DNA from: Thalassospira sp. TSL5-1
GTDB lineage: Bacteria; Pseudomonadota; Alphaproteobacteria; Rhodospirillales; Thalassospiraceae
NCBI RefSeq assembly: GCF_001907695.1
Contig: NZ_KV880637.1
Coordinates: 992,001-1,056,000, forward strand
Length of the DNA stretch: 64,000 bases
Direction: 5' to 3'
Made by a program: the position numbers and the translations under genes. The number at the start of each line of letters is the position of its first letter. The first letter of the stretch is position 1. The notes beneath the pieces were generated by a model, which ran no database searches, had not been told where the DNA came from, and saw nothing but the letters and a program-made list of their open reading frames with translations. This document shows positions 63,540-64,000 of this stretch, piece by piece.

Positions 63540-64000
63540 ATGGCAAAAAAACAACGTTTGGATCAGATGCTTGTCGACCGGGGCATGGTCGAAAGCCTTG
63601 CAAAAGCCCAGGCTCATATCATGGCCGGGGATGTGTTTACCCGCGAGCAGCGCCTCGACAAACCCGGCATGCAGGTGCGCGACGACATATCGCTCACCCT
63701 GCGCGGGCAGCCCCACCCTTGGGTCTCGCGCGGCGGGCTGAAGCTGGAAAAGGGACTGACGGAATTTGACATCGATGTCACCGGTTTTACCAGCATTGAT
63801 GTTGGCTGCTCCACGGGTGGTTTTACCGATGTATTGCTGCAAAAGGGGGCAGCAAAGGTTTATGCCATTGATGTCGGGCAGGGCCAGCTTGACTGGAAGC
63901 TGCGCAATGATGAGCGTGTGGTGGTGATGGAAAAAACCAATGCCCGCCATGTCACGGCAGAAATGATTGCCGATCCTGTTGATATTGTTGTGTGTGATGC
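63540..64000 (+). CDS. tlyA: TlyA family rRNA methyltransferase (3' end outside window)
   Basis: The first ~153 residues of a TlyA protein. MAKKQRLDQMLVDRGMVESL is the S4 RNA-binding domain (about 1-60), and IDVGCSTGGFTDVLLQKGA is the SAM motif of the FtsJ-like domain. TlyA 2'-O-methylates cytidines in 16S and/or 23S rRNA. The same family was once annotated as haemolysin. In many alphaproteobacteria it follows dxs directly; here it is 13.7 kb away. The end lies right of the window. Confidence 0.93.
   Translation, partial: MAKKQRLDQMLVDRGMVESLAKAQAHIMAGDVFTREQRLDKPGMQVRDDISLTLRGQPHPWVSRGGLKLEKGLTEFDIDVTGFTSIDVGCSTGGFTDVLLQKGAAKVYAIDVGQGQLDWKLRNDERVVVMEKTNARHVTAEMIADPVDIVVCD

Noticed and set aside
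1-64000. CRISPR arrays, insertion sequences, integrases, phage genes, tRNA and rRNA genes
   Set aside because: No repeat-spacer pattern, transposase, integrase or capsid-like frame, tRNA cloverleaf or rRNA sequence was found by reading; a tRNAscan or Rfam run could still find a missed tRNA.

Overview
This window reads as one contiguous piece of an alphaproteobacterial chromosome. It most likely comes from Rhodospirillales, and Thalassospira or a close relative is my best guess. I infer this from gene content and order only. Alphaproteobacterial signatures include a SAM-II riboswitch, aa3-oxidase subunit-IV microproteins, a SqrR/BigR-type repressor, an EipB-like envelope protein and the blocks purN-purM-DUF2066-permease-hda, ppx-ppk and xseB-ispA-dxs. 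Base composition looks like the mid-50s % GC by eye. Both window ends cut a gene: cysQ on the left and tlyA on the right. I found no rRNA, tRNA, CRISPR array, insertion sequence, phage or plasmid module.

Layout. 0-9.4 kb: cysQ (partial); a divergent AmmeMemoRadiSam pair (a MEMO1-AMMECR1 fusion plus a radical SAM enzyme); a GNAT; NnrS; pepA-holC; a Cache chemoreceptor. 9.6-12.2 kb: a SAM-II riboswitch with a terminator, then metN-metI-metQ for methionine uptake. 12.2-19.4 kb: a nitrilase divergent from a LysR regulator, a GNAT, an ABC-F ATPase, ndk and a second chemoreceptor. 19.5-20.1 kb: two very small membrane proteins related to cytochrome aa3 oxidase subunit IV. 20.4-25.6 kb: purM-purN, divergent from DUF2066, an AI-2E/PerM-type permease and hda. 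25.9-29.8 kb: a RimB-like protease, a RimK-like glutamate ligase, an AstE/AspA-type deacylase and RNase D. 29.8-34.8 kb: an accessory cassette of oxidoreductases, HxlR and LysR regulators and a DUF1835 protein.

34.9-43.6 kb: ppx and ppk (polyphosphate turnover), sixA, aspS, a SPOR-domain lipoprotein and an EipB-like protein. 43.8-49.8 kb: an ArsR-type regulator with cysteines placed as in persulfide sensors, a deacetylase-like hydrolase, xseB, ispA, an alpha/beta hydrolase and dxs. 49.9-50.9 kb: an AT-rich stretch with strong palindromes and three small unknown genes. 50.9-53.3 kb: a TonB-dependent receptor behind a near-consensus Fur box. 53.5-56.4 kb: three oxidoreductases. 56.5-63.5 kb: a malonate-use operon (TRAP transporter dctP-dctQ-dctM, malonyl-CoA decarboxylase, malonyl-CoA synthetase) divergent from a GntR regulator. 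63.5 kb to the end: tlyA. In many alphaproteobacteria tlyA directly follows dxs, so the ~13.7 kb between them is probably accessory DNA.

How it works together: housekeeping blocks for purines, replication control, polyphosphate, isoprenoids and translation are interleaved with uptake and catabolic cassettes for methionine, nitriles, siderophore iron and malonate. Each cassette has its own regulator or cis element. The least understood parts are the AmmeMemoRadiSam pair, the RimB-RimK-deacylase trio, the 20-bp dyad between purM and DUF2066, and the small-gene cluster after dxs.
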